A stretch of 64,000 nt of DNA from assembly GCF_024323335.1 (NCBI RefSeq), contig NC_066583.1, positions 360,040,377 to 360,104,376 on the forward strand, given 5' to 3'. Shown here one piece after another: positions 48,171 to 62,177 of this stretch. Position 1 is the first letter of the stretch. Every line of letters begins with the position of its first letter. The position numbers and the translations under genes were made by a program. The notes below the pieces were generated by a model, which saw only the letters and a list, made by a program, of their open reading frames with translations, searched no databases and was not told the DNA's origin. Source of the DNA: Lathyrus oleraceus. Its lineage: Eukaryota > Streptophyta > Magnoliopsida > Fabales > Fabaceae.

Positions 48171-48561
48171 TTGATTGATTGATTTAGTGCATTTCCATTT
48201 CTTCATGCATGCATGTTATTGTATTTAGTTATTTGTCTTAAAGTTTATGTTAAACAAATGTGGCTATGTAATTTACTATTTTTTTGCTCCGTGCCTTATT
48301 TATGACTATATTTCTTACATTGATTTCATTTTATGTGAATGGTAGTTGATGTTAATCTGTTGCAAAGTGGTTGACTACGTGCTTATGAATATATTTTGTT
48401 TCCAGCTGACCGTGTCCTTGTCTCTTTTTGATGTTGTCAACGGGGGAGAAGCAATGGAAACACACACAACCTGATTATGATAGCAGATTTTTAACGGAAT
48501 GCATAAAATCAGAGGGAGGATGTCCATCAAAGTACGCGATTGTGCCACGGTTTGCCATCAT

Positions 48562-48576
48562 AAAAAAGGGGGAGTA
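48562..48576 (+). other. SIRE-type polypurine tract
   Basis: AAAAAAGGGGGAGTA immediately before the 3' LTR start TGTGAGCG. Confidence 0.85.
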
Positions 48577-50729
<2,153 letters not shown>

Positions 50730-50734
50730 AGAAG

Positions 50735-51313
50735 GAGACTGAAGAAGTCTCTAACATAGAGCATATTTCATTCCTTGCACTCTGGCTATCCTAGTGTGTT
50801 TTCTGCTTGAAGTCTCTTCAAGTAGCAAAGAAATATCTGCCCATGGCTAACCAGTTGCATGATGGGCACAAACTTTACCTTAGCCAAAAGATCCTGGGTT
50901 TTCTTTATGAATACTTAGGAGAAGGTGTCGACACCCTCAAGAGATTTCAACCCGGGTCGGATCTGCTACTCTCTGGCCCATACTGGTTACTTCAACTGTG
51001 TCTCAATGCCACTTTCGAAGTGTCGTTGCTAATACGTAACCCCATTAATGAAGAAGATGATGAAATTAAGAATATGAGGGTCGAATGAACACGCCTCACC
51101 CAACTTACTCCCAATGACCAAAGGCTTAGCTCGCAGAAAACCTTCACTGGATACGTGATGATGTATGCCAAGCGCTACAACTTCACCTCTTCTATGGCCC
51201 CCTTCGCCAACAAGATTCATGGTCCAGAGTGGTTCACTAGAAAATTTCCCCATTCTTCAAAGGATCAAGAGACATAATATCTGGCCATATGGGATGATTT
51301 CCTCACACCCAAG
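50735..51313 (+). pseudogene. PMD-like gene, continuation
   Basis: Right after the AGAAG duplication the frame resumes (ETEEVSNIEHISFLALWLS, stop, then SLQVAKKYLPMANQLHDGHK). It runs through LLLSGPYWLLQLCLNATFEV to a stop near 51086 and further readable codons (MMYAKRYNFTSSMAPF). This matches the C-terminal half of the plant mobile domain. The Tork-type LTR cuts it at 51314. Confidence 0.6.
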
Positions 51314-52425
51314 TGTTGGTGTAAGCCCTAGAGGCCAATACGTTTGGTACTTGTATCAAATTATTTATTAATAATAAAAGGCTTTTTCTTTATTATGTTT
51401 GTTTAATAAAGTCCCTAGAATAGCTAGTCCGTTTAATGTATCAAGTGTGACTTAATCATGAGATCACATTAAACATAAGGACACTATTCTTAAAGTATCC
51501 TTAGTCAAGCTTTATTGTGAAGTGGGATAATATTAAAGCATAAAGACTATTATGTATATAGAGTGATGATCACATCTCATGGATCATGGATAAGGAGTTA
51601 TCAAGTCTTAAACATAGGTATGAATATTAAGAGTAATATTTATACTGGATTGACCCGCTATGAGAATACTATATAGAATGTTATGCAAAGTGTCATAAGT
51701 TATTCTCATGGTGATAATGGTGTATACCACCCTTCAATATGAAACCACTATGGACCCTAGATGTAGAGTCGAGTGCCTTGTTGCTGATCAAACATTGTCT
51801 GTAACTGGATGACCATAAAGACAGTTGATGGGTACTCCACAAAGCATGCTAAGGGACATGAGTGACCTAGATGGAATTTGCCCACCCTGCGTAACAGGAT
51901 AAATGTCTATGGCCCAATATTGAACTGGACAAGGATGACACGGTCTATGCCTTGTGTTCGATATAGACATAAGGGAAAAGGGTAATTATATACATAAGTA
52001 TTATCACAAAAGGATTTGTCAGATCACATGACATTTTCGTGTCTTGGGTAGCAGTGATGTGTTGCTAGATACCGCTCACTGTTTATTATGTTAAATGCAT
52101 GATTTAATATAATTGCCAATGCCGCGAAAATTGAAAGGGTCACACACAAAAGGACGGATTGATGAGAGATAGAGTAACTAAGAACACCGTAAGGTACGGT
52201 GCACTTAAGTGAATTGTAGAACATCGTAAGGTACAGTGTACTTAAGAAGAATACGAAATATGGTAAGGTACCACGCGCTTAAGTGATTTTGGCATATTAT
52301 AAAATATGGGCCACATACACTTAAGTGGGCTTTTTAGCTTGCAACCCACACAAGAAGTTCTGTAAATAGAACCCTTGTGCAGAAGCATTTTGTGCAGTTG
52401 CAATTTCGTTTTCTCTCTCTCTCTA

Positions 52426-52477
<52 letters not shown>

Positions 52478-52707
52478 TCAAAGCCTTCATTCGTAGCAGC
52501 TAGCACTGAGATTGAAGGAATCTGTTCGTGTGGACTGAGTAGAGGCGTTGTCATTGTTCAACGTTCATGATCGCTCCGTAGATCTGCATCAAAGGTTTCA
52601 ATCGTCACAATAGGTAACGATTCTATCACTGATCATGCCCATTCGTAAGGATCACTAAAGGAGAAATTTTTAATTTCCGCTGCATTTTGGATCGCCCTTC
52701 TCCTTCA
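51314..52707 (+). repeat. Tork-type 5' LTR (1,394 bp)
   Basis: TGTTGGTGTAAG ... CCTTCTCCTTCA. Contains a CT/CA microsatellite at about 52411-52477. Confidence 0.9.
52411..52477. repeat. (CT)n(CA)n compound microsatellite
   Basis: CTCTCTCT tract with a few interruptions followed by CACACACA. It lies in the transcribed end of the Tork LTR. Confidence 0.95.
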
Positions 52708-52708
52708 G

Positions 52709-52725
52709 TGGTATCTGAGCCACTT
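52709..52725 (+). other. Tork-type primer-binding site
   Basis: TGGTATCTGAGCCACTT directly after the LTR; initiator tRNA-Met type (TGGTATCAGAGC). Confidence 0.75.
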
Positions 52726-54396
52726 GCGAAACCATGCATCTGATAGCTGTTTATTTTCTGTATTAATATGATTAAAAGACAGAATGAATCAAAGAATAAA
52801 CGAGTAATTAAATTTGGCATCATGTGTGTACGATTTGGATGATTGATGTTGACTATGCTTCGGAATCCGACATTAGTATGGTGAAGCAGCGATACATCGA
52901 TCGTCCATAGGTTACACAATTGAGATCGATCAAGTTATATATATGATATAAGTAATCCTAATGCAAAATACGGTATATACGATATACTGTTTCTGTTTCG
53001 TCCATTCAAACACTTAATGGTTGTTTTCCTTTGAGCGATCAATGGTCATTTGCTTCGGAATCCGAAATTAGTATGGTGAAGCAATGACCTATTGATCAAT
53101 CATACTGAATCAACAATCGAGGTGTGCTTGACGGTCTGAAATTGGTGCATTAGGGTTAGTGACGACACAAGGGTTGTGCTGTCAAAGAGTTATGAATTGA
53201 GGGCTTGTTGGATCACGTCTGTTGACTGTTTCAAAGCGCTGATTTTGGCCGCGTGACGTTCGTCATGGGCCTGTGACGGTCATAACAAGCTGGACGTGAT
53301 GGTCGTAACATGCTTTGTGACGGTCGTCACATTCACAGAGTCAGAATTCTCGGCGTTTCTGTTTTGTGACCGGGCACCGGACCCCGACTAACTCTGCATA
53401 GTGTGATCGGTCGCCGAAATTTAATTTGGTTTTAATTAATTAAAGGAATTAAAATTAATAATAATAATGTGTTTATTATTATTGTCTTGTGGTGATCGGT
53501 TATGGCCTTAGTTTTCCTTTATTTTGTTTTGGGTTTTTAAAATATGACCTGCGTGTCGTGCCTCTCTTTTAATCTCTTAATGTAACTTCTTCTCTCATCT
53601 CACTCCCTCATATGTAAAACGAGTTTCTTTTATGTAATATAATATTGTGAAGAAATAGAAAAATTAAATATCAAAGGAGGACAACCTTGAAGATCTTGCT
53701 TGGAGAAGCTTAGATCGTTATTAGGTTAGCTTAGGTTCTCTCATTGGCTTAGGAGAACAATTGCGCTAGGGGCCATAACTGTTTCATTATAAATGTATGT
53801 TGATGCATGTGAATGTATGTTGATGCATGTGAGAGACGATTTATATAATAAATAAGCCGGTGAGATCAGAACAATTGCAATTCCCTCAAATTAAATATTA
53901 AGTTTATGCTTTCCAAGTTTTAGCACTCATCAAGACTAGTATCGGATAATGTAGGTTTCGCCTACGCGAGGTGCATATTCTATATTAGTAAGGTGCGATG
54001 GGATGATTGTAATATCCAATTGCTAAAACAATGGGTCAAACTTAACTAAACAAATTATAATAAGATTATATGTGTTTAGAAGCAAGAGTTGGAAACGATC
54101 CATGTGATGGATTGGAATAAGGAGTTATTCACCCAACTAAAATATTCGAGAGTTGTATTAGATACAATTGGAAGGAGTTCCTACCTAAATAACCTAGTTT
54201 TATGTAATCCGCCTACGCGGACTTAAAACAAAGTGAAATGTGGATCTCGACCCACTAAAAAATCTTCCAACGGGATTTTCTGAATCAAATGATGAGGGTC
54301 ATTTGTTTTGAGTAAAATAGTGGGAGCATATTTAATTAAAGGCCTAATTAAATATGTTATTGATACTTATATTTTCATTAATTCATGTAGATTACC
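52726..54396 (+). other. Tork 5' leader
   Basis: 1.7 kb without a gene. It contains repeated GTGACGGTCGTCAC-type motifs (about 53255-53330). No features beyond a normal retroelement leader. Confidence 0.5.
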
Positions 54397-55130
54397 ATGA
54401 CAACAAACACCTCTAACAACATTTTACAATCAATCCTTAACAAGGAAAAATTGTCTGGGACAAATTTTCTGGATTGGCACCGAAATCTGAGGATTGTCCT
54501 CAAACATGATAAAAAGCTGTATGTTTTGGAGAAACCTGTTCCTGAAGAGGAACCTCCTAGTTCTGCACCTAAGGAAGAAAGAGATGCTTATAAGAAGCAT
54601 GTCTATGATGCCAATGAAACTTCTTGTCTCATGCTAGCTACCATGAACTCAGAGTTGCAAAAGCAACATGAGAACATGGCAGCGTTCGATATGATCGAAC
54701 ACCTGAAGATGATTGGCTATGTGGAAAACCTTGAAAGGTGAAAGAGCTAATGATCTTTTGGCCCTCATGCATACTGATGTATATGGACCACTGAACATAC
54801 CAGCTAGAGGAGGTTTTCAGTACTTCATCACATTTACCGATGATTTCAGTAGATATGGTTATGTGTATTTAATGAAACACAAATCAGAGTCCTTTGTAAA
54901 GTTCAAGGAATTCAAGAATGAATTACAAAACCAACTAGGTAAGAATATTAAAACTCTTCGATCAGATCGAGTGATGAGTATTTAAGCCTAGAGTTAAACA
55001 TGGTCCGATCCATGATGAGTCACGCCGATCTTCCAAACTCCTTTTGGGGACATGCACTATTGACAACAACCTACACACTTAACCGTGTTCCATCCAAAAA
55101 GGTTGAGAAGACACCATATGAGATATGAGG
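54397..55130 (+). pseudogene. Tork gag fused to integrase fragment by deletion
   Basis: MTTNTSNNILQSILNKEKLS is a Tork Gag start. After ENMAAFDMIEHLKMI it jumps near 54708 to KGERANDLLALMHTDVYGPL, an integrase core start. Most of gag, both zinc-binding regions and the protease are therefore deleted. A stop at about 54739-54741 and a second deletion near 54970 (LRSDRVMSI, where SDRGGEY is expected) break the rest. Integrase residues resume at LNMVRSMMSHADLPN-like codons near 55000. Confidence 0.82.
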
Positions 55131-55146
55131 TGGTAAGAAACCACAT

Positions 55147-57144
55147 ATGTCTTACATGAAGATTTGGGGTTGCGGAGTTTATGTGAAACGACAAATTTCA
55201 ACTAAGCTTGAGCCCAAATATGACAAATGCTTATTTGTGGGGTATCCTAAAGAAACAAGAGGGTATTACTTCTACAATCCTTCTGAGGGCAAAGTGTTTG
55301 TAGCTCGAACTGGAGTTTTCCTAGAAAAGGATTTTAATTCCAAAGGAATCAGTGGGAGGAAAGTAGAGCTTGAAGAAATTCAAGAATCACAAAGCATTGA
55401 TACACCTATGGGGGAATTAGAGCAGGAAACACAAGTAGTTGTGGAAGAGCAACCTGCTCAAGTAGAACAAGACCAACGTAGGTCAGACAGGATACGTCAC
55501 CTACCTGAGAGATATGGATATCTCATAACTGATCAAGGTGATGTATTACTCATGGATCAAGATGAGCATGTGACCTACCAAGAGACCATAACTGGTCCCG
55601 AGTCTGAGAAGTGGCTAGAAGCCATGAAATCTGAAATGGATTCCATGTACACAAACCAGGTTTGGACCTTAGTAGAGCCTCCTGTAGGAGTTAACCCTAT
55701 AGGATGCAAGTGGGTCTTCAAAAAGAAGACTGACATGGATGGTAAGGTACATACCTATAAGGCAAGACTGGTTGCAAAAGGATATAAACAAATTCATGGA
55801 GTTGACTATGATGAAACCTTTTCACCAGTTGCAATGCTTAAATCTGTTCGGATTTTACTTGCTATCGCTGCACATCATGATTATGAAATATGGCAGATGG
55901 ATGTCAAAACTGATTTCCTTAATGGGAATCTTCTTGAGGATATGTACATGACACAACCTGAAGGATTTGACATACCTGAAGAAGCCCTAAAGATATGTAA
56001 GTTACAAAGATCAATCTATGGATTGAAGCAAGCTTCCAGAAGCTGGAATCTTCGTTTTGATGAAACAGTAAAACAATATGGATTCATCAAGAACGAAGAT
56101 GAGCCTTGTGTCTACAAGAAGGTTAGTGGGAGCATGATCGTTTTCCTGGTATTATATGTAGATGACATATTACTCATTGGAAACGATGTCCCTACCCTAC
56201 AACAAGTAATGTCTTGGTTGGGGAAATGCTTTTCTATGAATGACCTAGGTGAAGCAACCTATATATTAGGAATCAGAATCTATAGAGATAGATCACAAAA
56301 CCTGCTTGGCCTAAGTCAGAGTACATACATAGACAAAGTGCTGAGACGCTTTAATATGCATGATTCCAAGAAAGGATTCATACCTATGCAACATCGCCTG
56401 TGTATATCAAAAACACAATCCCCTTCAACTAAGTAAGAAAGGGATCGCATGAATAAGATTCCATATGCATCTACAATAGGATCTATCATGTATGCCATGT
56501 TATGTACTCAACCAGATGTCTTGTATGCTTTGAGTGCAACGAGTAGGTACCAATCTGATCCTGGTGATTCTCATTGGGTAGTTGTCAAGAATATCCTTAA
56601 GTATTTGAGAAGGACTAAGGACTCATTCTTGATATATGGAGGTCAGGAAGAGCTGGCTGTAATTGGATACACCGATGCTAGCTTCTAGACAGATAAGGAT
56701 GACTTTAGATAGCAATCTGGTTATGTGTTTTGCTTAAATGATGGCGCTGTGAGCTGGAAAAGTTCAAAGCAAGATACAATTGCTGATTCTACAACCGAGG
56801 CCGAGTATATTGCTGCCTCAAGTGCAACAAAGGAAGCTTTTTGGATCAAAAAGTTCATTAGTGAACTTGGCATGGTTCCTAGCATTGTGGATCCCATTGG
56901 TCTCTATTGTGATAACAATGGTGCTATCGTACAAGCTAAGGAACCTAGATCTCATCAACGATCCAAACACATACTTAGGCGTTATCACCTCATTCAAGAG
57001 ATAATAGATAGAGGAGATGTGAAAATATACAAAGTACCTACACTTGACAATATTGCTGACCCATTGACAAAGCCTCTTGCGCAGCAGAAGCATGATGGCC
57101 ATACTAGATCTATGGGCATTAAGGGTATGCCTGATTGGCTCTAG
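55147..57144 (+). pseudogene. Tork integrase C-terminus, reverse transcriptase and RNase H
   Basis: Integrase C-terminus (KIWGCGVYVKRQISTKLEPK), then RT from SEKWLEAMKSEMDSMYTNQV with MDVKTDFLNGNL and the intact catalytic YVDDILLIGND (near 56152). In-frame stops at 56434-56436, 56686-56688 (TAG in place of a Gln) and 56710-56712 break it. RNase H ends DPLTKPLAQQKHDGHTRSMG. A GTGGGAGA-type PPT precedes the 3' LTR. Confidence 0.9.
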
Positions 57145-57158
57145 TGCTAGTGGGAGAT

Positions 57159-57923
57159 TGTTGGTGTAAGCCCTAGAGGCCAATACTTTTGGTACTTGTA
57201 TTGAATTATTTATTAATAATAAAAGCATTTTTCTTTATTATGTTTGTTTAATAAAGTCCCTAGAATAGCTAGTCCGTTTAATGTATCAAGTGTGACTTAA
57301 TCATGAGATCACATTAAACATAAGGAAACTATTCTTAAAGTATCCGTAGTCGAGCTTTATTGTGAAGTGGGATAACATTAAAGCATAAAGACTATTATGT
57401 ATATAGACTGATGATCATATCTCATGGATCATGGATAAGGAGTTATCAAGTCTTAAACATAGGTATGAATATTAAGAGTAATATTTATACTAGATTGACC
57501 CACTATGAGAATACTATATAGAATGTTATGCAAAGTGTCATAAGTTATTCTCATGGTGATAATGGTGTATACCACCCTTCGATCTAAAACCACTATGGAC
57601 CCTAGATGTAGAGTCGAGTGCCTTGTTGCTGATCAAACGTTGTTCGTAACTGGATGACCATAAAGACGGTTGATGGGTACTCCACGAAGCATGCTAAGGG
57701 ACATGGGTGACCTAGATGGAATTTGCCCACCCTGCGTAACAGGATAAATGTCTATGGGCTCAATATTGAACTGGACAAGGATGACACAGTCTATGCCTTG
57801 TGTTCAATATAGACATAAGGGCAAAATGGTAATTATACACATAAGTATTATCACAAAAGGATTTGTCAGATCACATGACATTTTCGTGTCTTGGGTAGCA
57901 GTAATGTGTTGCTAGATACCGCT
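57159..57923 (+). repeat. Tork-type 3' LTR, interrupted
   Basis: Matches the 5' LTR through ...GCTAGATACCGCT, then ends at 57923 because Ogre-3 starts. In the 5' LTR the sequence continues CACTGTTTATTATG. Confidence 0.9.
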
Positions 57924-58062
57924 TGTCATACCCCAAAATTTGCCCATTAATATTTCAAGACATTTTTCAGGGCATTCCGACTCATTTCTATGACACTGAT
58001 CTTAAAGGAACGAAGGCCCAGCTCACGAATGGCCCAATCCAGAAAATGGCCAAAACTGGCCT

Positions 58063-58163
58063 GTTCGCTACGCGTTCGCTACACGCTCGCCTAGCGAACG
58101 TTCGCTACACGCTCGCCTAGCGAACGTTCGCTACGCGTTCGCTACCAGCTCGCCTAGCGAAGC
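58063..58163. repeat. GC-rich repeats of TTCGCTACRCGYTCGC and TAGCGAAC
   Basis: Three units: about 58063-58099, 58100-58125 and 58126-58163. Each contains CGCTCGCCTAGCGAAC-like parts that can pair with the TTCGCTA arms. GC-rich islands in otherwise AT-rich sequence. Confidence 0.85.
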
Positions 58164-58224
58164 TGACAGACAACAGAAAATTTCGGGCTTCATTCTGAGC
58201 CCATTAGGTCACAAAAAAGGGCAT

Positions 58225-58232
58225 TATAAATA
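58225..58232 (+). promoter_or_regulatory. Predicted TATA box, Ogre-3 LTR
   Basis: TATAAATA in GGGCATTATAAATACCAGC. Confidence 0.65.
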
Positions 58233-59906
58233 CCAGCACTTCAGTAATGAAAAGGAGAACGAAAAAGGACGAAAGGAGAACTCTAGCAAGCAAACCCTGA
58301 TACTCATTGGAGGCAAACCTGGAAGGAACTCGGCGGCACCAAGTTCTACCTCCGCCCAATTCAATCCGATTTGCCGATTCGAAGTCACAACTCAGCTGCT
58401 AACAGGTTTACATTGCTATCATTGTTTTATATTCTTAATTTGCATATGACTTTATGATTAGATTTATGAAATACCTTAAGCTTGGCATGTGAACTTTAAT
58501 ATATACCATGCATACCTTAAATGATTAATCGTATAATTGCAGTAATGAGATCCATAAGGCATAAAATTGGTTGAGATTATACTGATATCATATTCAAAAA
58601 CCAGCAGCGCTCGCTAGCACATCGCTAAGCGAGCCAGTAGCGAGTACTCGCTAGGCCTTCGCTAGGCGAAGCAGGGGCGAATGGAACAGCGGCTGTTTCA
58701 TTTTTTTTTTTGGCTGTTCTATCTTATGTTATTATAATTCTGCATCATTTGGTTTGAGTTCATGATTGTTGTGTTTATTTTATGGTGCAACTTTCAATTA
58801 TATTTTATCTCGATACTCTAATCCGTGTGTTGAATTGTGTAAAGGTTTACATGTTTCCAAGGAAATGGCCGGTTAGGCCTCCCACTTTATTTGTGGGATA
58901 CCCTTATGAAGATCCACCCTAAATTACCTAATTAATTTTACTGTATTAATTTTTAATGTATTAATTTTAATGTATTAATTTTAATGTATTAATTGTAATG
59001 TGGAGATTCATCCTAATTACCTAATCGATTGTAAAATACGGCCTCTAAATATGTGATCTTGGACCTCTCTTTGCTGCCCTACGGTATTACGGTATAACGG
59101 TCATGTCCCGCGAATGTGGGGATACCCTTAGCAAAGACCCTTCGATTAAATCATCATGTCCCTTTAAAATAAATCATAGTCCCTCGGATGTTGCCTTCGA
59201 ATATATGATTTTGTCCCTCGATGACCCTTCGGTGTAGCCTACGGTTAAATGATGATCGTCCCTTCGAATGCTAAGGTATCCTTACAACTGTTGCCTTCAA
59301 TGACCTATCGATGACCCTACAATGACCCTTAAACATCCAAAGGGTAAAATTACTTACTTCTCAATAGTAAGGACAGTTTTACCCTCATAAGGATAGGAAA
59401 CGTTCATAACGACCTTAGGAAGGTATAACTCTCAATTACTGGATCATAACCTAAAATATTTTCAACACCTCACACCTTTCAAAACCTCTTTTGGAAAATC
59501 ACCACTTGGTATACATTCATACTAGAATCATTACCGAGTTATATTTTTTTCAAACAACTTTCAAAATTAAACGAGATAACCACTTTGTATACATTCATAC
59601 GAGAATCATTACAAAGTTAAACTCTCTTTTCAAAACATTTTCTAAGCCGTTCACAAGCACTTTTTCAGACAAGAAAAATAACATAAGTGATCCAGCAATT
59701 AAGAGCCCATGGATAACCATGGATACAAAGGGTGCTAATACCTTCCCTTTGTATAATGTACCTCCCGAACCTAAGAATCTAAATTAAGGTCTTTCCTGTT
59801 CTTTTCCACCTTTCCTTATTGGATAAAAGAAAAGTCGGTGGCGACTCTTGCTAACCGCGACATTGCGATTAAAACCACATAAAGTCAGTTCACCGTATGA
59901 CAGAAC

Positions 59907-59924
59907 TGGCGACTCTGCTGGGGA
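59907..59924 (+). other. Ogre-3 primer-binding site
   Basis: TGGCGACTCTGCTGGGGA, the same as in Ogre-1 and Ogre-2. Confidence 0.85.
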
Positions 59925-60637
59925 CACTTTAAAAAGAGAGGTTACCTCAAAAACAAGATCACTTATTCCAAATTGTCTGATTTACTTTTAAGGGATTGCT
60001 CGGGTATTTTTGAGTGAAAGATCCTACACCCGGATCTAGTGTACCTTAGGTAAGTAGCAATAGATCATCGCGAATATCCGGCGTATACTGGAATGGTTAA
60101 AATGATGGCTACGGTTAATGTGACACTTTGGATGTCCTGATGTTCCTCTTGTTTACTTGAGGAAAAATTTGGCATCTGCGTGGTGTCATTAAAGCATTAA
60201 CCAGACTTTTAGAACCCTAATTGACTCATCCTGGCCATTAGAAAGTAGTGAGATAACTGACTTCGGTTCCGACTGGGGTTGGTTGAGACTCGATACTACA
60301 CTCTTTGAGATTGGACTTTAGGGAAGCTTTGGTCAACCACTTGGTGTTGCACTGAAGTGGACTTAAAGGAAGGTCAATGATTGGAGATCCTTCTAGAACC
60401 CGGTTACTATTCTAGGACAGGTTGAACCAACTAAACTTCAGTGGGGAGGGTACTTACCTATGGAACTCATGCAAGCCTTAAAACCTAGGAATGATGGTTG
60501 TGTGACTTACTTGTGCTTGTTATTTATTTAACCTCATAACATCATAACATCTTAACATCATAACATCATGACATCATAACATTGTACTAACCATTTCAAG
60601 GACTTAGGGATTTAACTTTGCTCTGTTTTGTAAGGCT
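59925..60637 (+). other. Ogre-3 5' leader
   Basis: Untranslated region from PBS to ORF1. Contains repeated CATAACATCATAAC motifs at about 60530-60590. No gene seen. Confidence 0.6.
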
Positions 60638-61966
60638 ATGGCTCCCAGGAAGACCATCCGGATTAATCTTGTAGCAATCTCTCCTCAACTCAAGAACTTA
60701 GTGTCAGAACTTTTCGATCATGCGCAGTTCATCAAGAGACATGGTTCTCTTCTCAATTTAGTTACCACTGGGTTCAAAGAAGATATGATGAGAGTTTTAT
60801 TCCAGTTCTTCGACCCTAAACATCATTGCTTCACATTCCCAGATTATCAGTTGGTACCCACATTGGAAGAATTCTCCAGACTGCTTGGGATACCTATCCT
60901 TGATCAAATACCTTTCAGTGGTTTAGAAAAGGTTCCGAAGTCTGAAGAAGTTGCCGCAGCTTTACACATGACGAAGTCCGACATTGAAGCTAATTGGGTA
61001 ACAAGGAGTGGAGTTAAGGGTTTACTTGCCAAATTCCTGACAAATAAGGCCCGAGAATTCTTAAAAGTTATGAATGTCCGTGCTTTCGAAGACATCCTGG
61101 CATTGCTAATCTATGGCTTGGTGTTATTCCCTAATCCAGACCAATTCATAGACATGAATGCTATTAAGATATTTCTCACTCATAACCCTGTACCTACCTT
61201 GCTGGGAGACATTTTGCATTCCCTCCACACTCGTACCATGAAGAAGCAAGGGACTCTCATGTGCTGCATACCTTTGTTGTCTAGGTGGTTTATTTCGCAC
61301 CTTCCTCAATCAGTCTTGAAGAACGAGCAGAATTTGACATGGTCTCAAAGGATAATGTCGCTCTCCCACCCAGACATTTGTTGGTGTCCTCAGTTCAAGG
61401 AAAATGTTACCATCATTGACCGTTGTGGCGAGTTCCCTAATGTACCACTCCTAGGAATAAGAGGAGGTATTACTTATAATCCTGCTTTAGCTCTGCGACA
61501 GTTTGGTTGTGCTCGAAGAGATGGTCCACATGAAATGATCATCGAAGGCATTGTGTTCGACTATGACAACGATTCCCAAGGCCTCCGTCGAAGATTTGTA
61601 CGAGCTTGGGGCATGGTGAAGAGAGGTACGTTAGGACAGAAAAATTCTATTCCTATGGAACCTTATCTCAGATGGGTACGCGCCAGAGCTCGTGAACTTG
61701 TCATGCCATATCTTGCAATCGGACCTCAGATTGTCGAACCTGAAGCTGAAGGAGGTACTCCTCAGATCATTCCTTATCCGGATATGCCTACCAATGTTGA
61801 GGAACTAAAGAGATCCTGGATCCAGTTGAGAGAAGAAAGGGATACTTTCGAGACTCAGTTCGTCGCAGAAAGGAAGAAAGTGTTAGAACTTACCAGTCAG
61901 CTTAATGAGGAACGAAGACTCAATGCGTATCTTCGCCCAAAAAGAAGTCGCCCCTGGGAGACTTGA
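60638..61966 (+). CDS. Ogre-3 ORF1 (442 aa), uninterrupted
   Basis: MAPRKTIRINLVAISPQLKN start. It contains FDPKHHCFTFPDYQLVPTLE, the same block as in the ORF1s of Ogre-1 and Ogre-2, followed by LLIYGLVLFPNPDQFIDMNA, WFISHLPQS and VPLLGIRGGITYNPALALRQ. The C-terminus is charged and coiled-coil-like (RSWIQLREERDTFETQFVAE). Tat-lineage ORF1 family (DUF7745-type as I recall), role unknown. The gag start lies 211 bp downstream. No stop or frameshift, unlike both other copies in the window. Confidence 0.85.
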   Translation: MAPRKTIRINLVAISPQLKNLVSELFDHAQFIKRHGSLLNLVTTGFKEDMMRVLFQFFDPKHHCFTFPDYQLVPTLEEFSRLLGIPILDQIPFSGLEKVPKSEEVAAALHMTKSDIEANWVTRSGVKGLLAKFLTNKAREFLKVMNVRAFEDILALLIYGLVLFPNPDQFIDMNAIKIFLTHNPVPTLLGDILHSLHTRTMKKQGTLMCCIPLLSRWFISHLPQSVLKNEQNLTWSQRIMSLSHPDICWCPQFKENVTIIDRCGEFPNVPLLGIRGGITYNPALALRQFGCARRDGPHEMIIEGIVFDYDNDSQGLRRRFVRAWGMVKRGTLGQKNSIPMEPYLRWVRARARELVMPYLAIGPQIVEPEAEGGTPQIIPYPDMPTNVEELKRSWIQLREERDTFETQFVAERKKVLELTSQLNEERRLNAYLRPKRSRPWET

Positions 61967-62177
61967 GCTTTCATTGTATTTTTATTATTATTCCTTTTGT
62001 AATGAACATTGATCAAAGAAATTAGCAATAAACATTTCTCTCTCGTTGGTGATTTACGCAAAGTTAAATTCCAAAAGTCCTTGAAAACATTTCATGCATT
62101 GCATAACATAACATAACACTGCATAACAGGTATTCTACAAGTTCAATGTTCTCACGGTCTTCATTACAAACAGAAAA

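Larger units (their letters stand above)
51314..57923 (+). mobile_element. Tork-type Ty1/copia element, internally deleted and interrupted by Ogre-3
   Basis: 5' LTR 51314-52707 starts TGTTGGTGTAAGCCCTAG; PBS at 52709; gag fragment, integrase fragment, RT and RNase H; 3' LTR from 57159. The left flank is CCAAG (51309-51313); the partner is outside the window because Ogre-3 is inserted in the 3' LTR at 57924. The LTRs are nearly identical by eye. Confidence 0.87.
57924..59902 (+). repeat. Ogre-3 5' LTR (1,979 bp)
   Basis: TG...CA boundaries with the PBS 4 bp downstream. TATA box TATAAATA at 58225-58232. Contains CGCTCGC/GCGAAC-type repeats at about 58063-58163 and 58606-58680. Confidence 0.85.

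Noticed and set aside
52242..52490. Minus-strand ORF with repeated Arg-Glu
   Set aside because: It translates the CT microsatellite in the Tork LTR; no family features.
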